From Deinococcus malanensis (GTDB lineage: Bacteria; Deinococcota; Deinococci; Deinococcales; Deinococcaceae): a stretch of DNA of 64,000 bases. A model generated the notes under the pieces. The model was not told the DNA's origin. It made no database searches and saw only the letters and a list, made by a program, of their open reading frames with translations. The position numbers and the translations under genes were made by a program. Location: the NCBI RefSeq assembly GCF_014647655.1, contig NZ_BMPP01000017.1:38249-102248 (forward strand). The letters run 5' to 3'. This document shows positions 62,422 through 64,000 of the stretch, piece after piece. Position 1 is the stretch's first letter. Each line of letters starts with the position of its first letter.

Positions 62422-63825
62422 ATGAACGGCAAACACATTCAGAAGCTCGGCTTTGAGAAACGGGCGATCAAACTGGCGCTGGACGCCGCCAACCTCCGTG
62501 AGGACGCGGGTGCCGGGCGTAACGACATCCTCGAAGAGCTCCAGGCCGTGCAGAACAACCCCACCGGCTACCTCAGCGGCGGTGTCTACGCCGAGTTGGC
62601 GGCAGAGCTTCATGAACAGCAGCAGGCCACGGTGTCGCGCCAGAGTGCCGCGCTGCGCTCCATACCTCTGCCTTACCGCGTCTGGGGCCAGGACCTGATC
62701 GAGCCTTCTGCGCACGACCAGATGGACGTCGCCATGCGCCTGCCGGTCAGCCGCGCCGGCGCCCTGATGCCCGACGCCCACGTGGGCTACGGCCTGCCTA
62801 TCGGCGGGGTGCTGGCCACTGAGAACGCGGTCATTCCCTACGGCGTAGGCGTGGACATCGGCTGCAGCATGATGCTGAGTGTGCTGCCCATCGCGCCCGG
62901 AGCCCTGAGCACCGACGAGGCGCGCAGCCTGCTGATGAAGCACACCCGCTTCGGTGCCGGCGTGGGGTTTGAGAAGCGCGACCGCCAGGACCACGAGGTG
63001 CTGCACGAGAGCACCTGGAAGGACCAGCCGCTGCTGCGCCACCTGTATCCCAAGGCCGCCGAACAGATCGGCACCTCGGGCAGTGGCAACCACTTCGTGG
63101 AGTTCGGCACCCTGAAACTGCGCGAGGCGGACCTGGACATGGAACCCGGCGAGTACCTGGCGGTGCTGTCCCACAGCGGCAGCCGTGGCTTTGGCGCCCA
63201 GGTGGCCGGGCACTTCACGGCGCTGGCCCAGAAACTGCACCCCAACCTTGACCGCGCCGCCCAGAAGCTGGCCTGGCTGCCCATGGACACGCATGAGGGC
63301 GAGGCGTACTGGCAGGCCATGAATTTGGCCGGACGCTACGCGCTGGCCAACCATGACCTGATTCACCGCCGGCTGGCCCACGCCCTGAACGTGCGTCCCA
63401 CCGCGCAGGTCAGCAACAGCCACAACCTGGCCTGGAAGCAGATTCATAAGGGCCGCGAGTTGATCGTCCACCGCAAGGGGGCTACCCCCGCCGAGCGCGG
63501 CCGCCTGGGCCTGATTCCGGGCAGCATGGCTGACCCCGGCTTCGTGGTGCGCGGGCGCGGCGAGGAAGGCGCGCTAAACAGTGCCAGCCACGGCGCCGGC
63601 CGCCAGCTGGGCCGCAAGGCCGCCGCCAAAAGCCTGGCGAAAAAGGACGTGCAGGGCTACCTTCAGCAGCGCGGCATCACCCTGATCGGCGGCGGAATCG
63701 ACGAGGCCCCTCAGGCGTACAAGCGCATCGAGGAGGTCATTGCCCGTCAGAGCGACCTGGTGGACATCGTGGCCGAGTTCCAGCCCCGGGTGGTCCGGAT
63801 GGATACCGGGAGCGAGGATATTTGA
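62422..63825 (+). CDS. rtcB: RNA-splicing ligase RtcB
   Basis: 467 aa. Metal ligands and active site are in order: MPDAHVGYGLPIGGV, GVDIGCSM (Cys ligand), GTSGSGNHFVE (His), SHSGSRGFG (His), SNSHNLAW (His) and SASHGAGRQLGR with the His that is guanylylated. RtcB joins 2',3'-cyclic phosphate or 3'-phosphate RNA to 5'-OH ends using GTP and Mn. Length and motifs match bacterial RtcB. AGGA precedes the ATG. No archease or RtcR gene adjoins it in the window. Confidence 0.94.
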   Translation: MNGKHIQKLGFEKRAIKLALDAANLREDAGAGRNDILEELQAVQNNPTGYLSGGVYAELAAELHEQQQATVSRQSAALRSIPLPYRVWGQDLIEPSAHDQMDVAMRLPVSRAGALMPDAHVGYGLPIGGVLATENAVIPYGVGVDIGCSMMLSVLPIAPGALSTDEARSLLMKHTRFGAGVGFEKRDRQDHEVLHESTWKDQPLLRHLYPKAAEQIGTSGSGNHFVEFGTLKLREADLDMEPGEYLAVLSHSGSRGFGAQVAGHFTALAQKLHPNLDRAAQKLAWLPMDTHEGEAYWQAMNLAGRYALANHDLIHRRLAHALNVRPTAQVSNSHNLAWKQIHKGRELIVHRKGATPAERGRLGLIPGSMADPGFVVRGRGEEGALNSASHGAGRQLGRKAAAKSLAKKDVQGYLQQRGITLIGGGIDEAPQAYKRIEEVIARQSDLVDIVAEFQPRVVRMDTGSEDI

Positions 63826-63895
63826 GGGCCCGGAGGCGGTGCGCTGGCCCTGGCCCCACGACGCCATCTTGCGGGTGCTGGACAAATTGCACAGC

Positions 63896-64000
63896 TTATT
63901 GATCTCGGCATAAGTTTGAGTCCATCAAGTGCTGTGGAAGCTGGATGTATCGTACACGCTGCCAAGCGCTGATCAACCGGGCCTTGAGCTCCTCCACGTT
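63896..64000 (-). pseudogene. Possible transposase C-terminal fragment
   Basis: A 34-codon minus-strand frame open at the right edge: NVEELKARLISAWQRV followed by HLMDS. It resembles my memory of the C-terminal end of IS630-family transposases (NxxELKxRL…W…SMPRR), but stops before the usual ending. It may be an intact gene's end or a remnant; too little is visible to tell. Confidence 0.35.

Overview
The window is about 64 kb of high-GC, densely coded bacterial chromosome that reads as a Deinococcus. The pointers are a Dps whose N-terminal metal-site residues match my recollection of D. radiodurans Dps1, a multi-domain CbiX-like protein of the DR2241 type, a tandem pair of deoxynucleoside kinases, a MurE without the diaminopimelate-type DNPR motif, and many start codons lying 6-8 nt downstream of a TANNNT -10 box, the pattern of leaderless mRNAs in this genus. 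Almost everything is housekeeping or lineage-typical; no CRISPR array, prophage or intact insertion sequence was seen. A possible IS630-like transposase tail sits at the extreme right edge.

Layout. 0-8 kb: the tail of a metallophosphatase, a CoxG-like protein, an ABC-2 exporter pair, an aldo/keto reductase divergent from an M48 protease, and an SDR coupled to an AraC-DinB fusion regulator. 8-14 kb: a cell-shape/division cluster (minD-minE-rodA), a 740-bp gap holding two inverted copies of a 177-bp repeat, rimO and a nitronate monooxygenase sharing one long terminator. 14-19 kb: prepilin peptidase, a double-DTG aspartic protease with PDZ, aldehyde dehydrogenase overlapping mobA, then a 520-bp gap with two minus-strand terminators that imply a small RNA. 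19-28 kb: OsmC, dps and assorted hydrolases, transporters and peptidases, ending with the CbiX-like protein.

28.5-35.4 kb is a purine-biosynthesis operon: purC, purS, a cupin, purQ, two DinB-like genes, purL, purF. From purS onward the genes overlap by 4 nt or nearly so. Its leader holds a 26-codon reading frame whose ribosome-binding site lies in a hairpin. 36-42 kb: an HtrA-like protease, otsA-otsB for trehalose, a structured RNA with a tRNA-like CCA end and its own terminator, a lactonase and a small Rho-N-like protein. 42-46.5 kb: sucA and sucB of 2-oxoglutarate dehydrogenase. 46.6-53.5 kb: a second MBL protein, an alpha/beta hydrolase, a protein of six exact 22-residue repeats, a TauE/SafE-DUF1634-GGT operon and a 7TM-GGDEF protein. 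53.8-64 kb: glmS, a Cys/Met PLP enzyme, a cysteine-free FmdB protein coupled to an HtrA, two deoxynucleoside kinases, murE and rtcB.

The least explained items are the tRNA-like RNA at 40.2-40.4 kb, the inferred small RNA at 18.9-19.05 kb, the purC leader, and several enzymes whose expected catalytic or metal residues are missing. All functional calls rest on reading motifs by eye; no database search was run.
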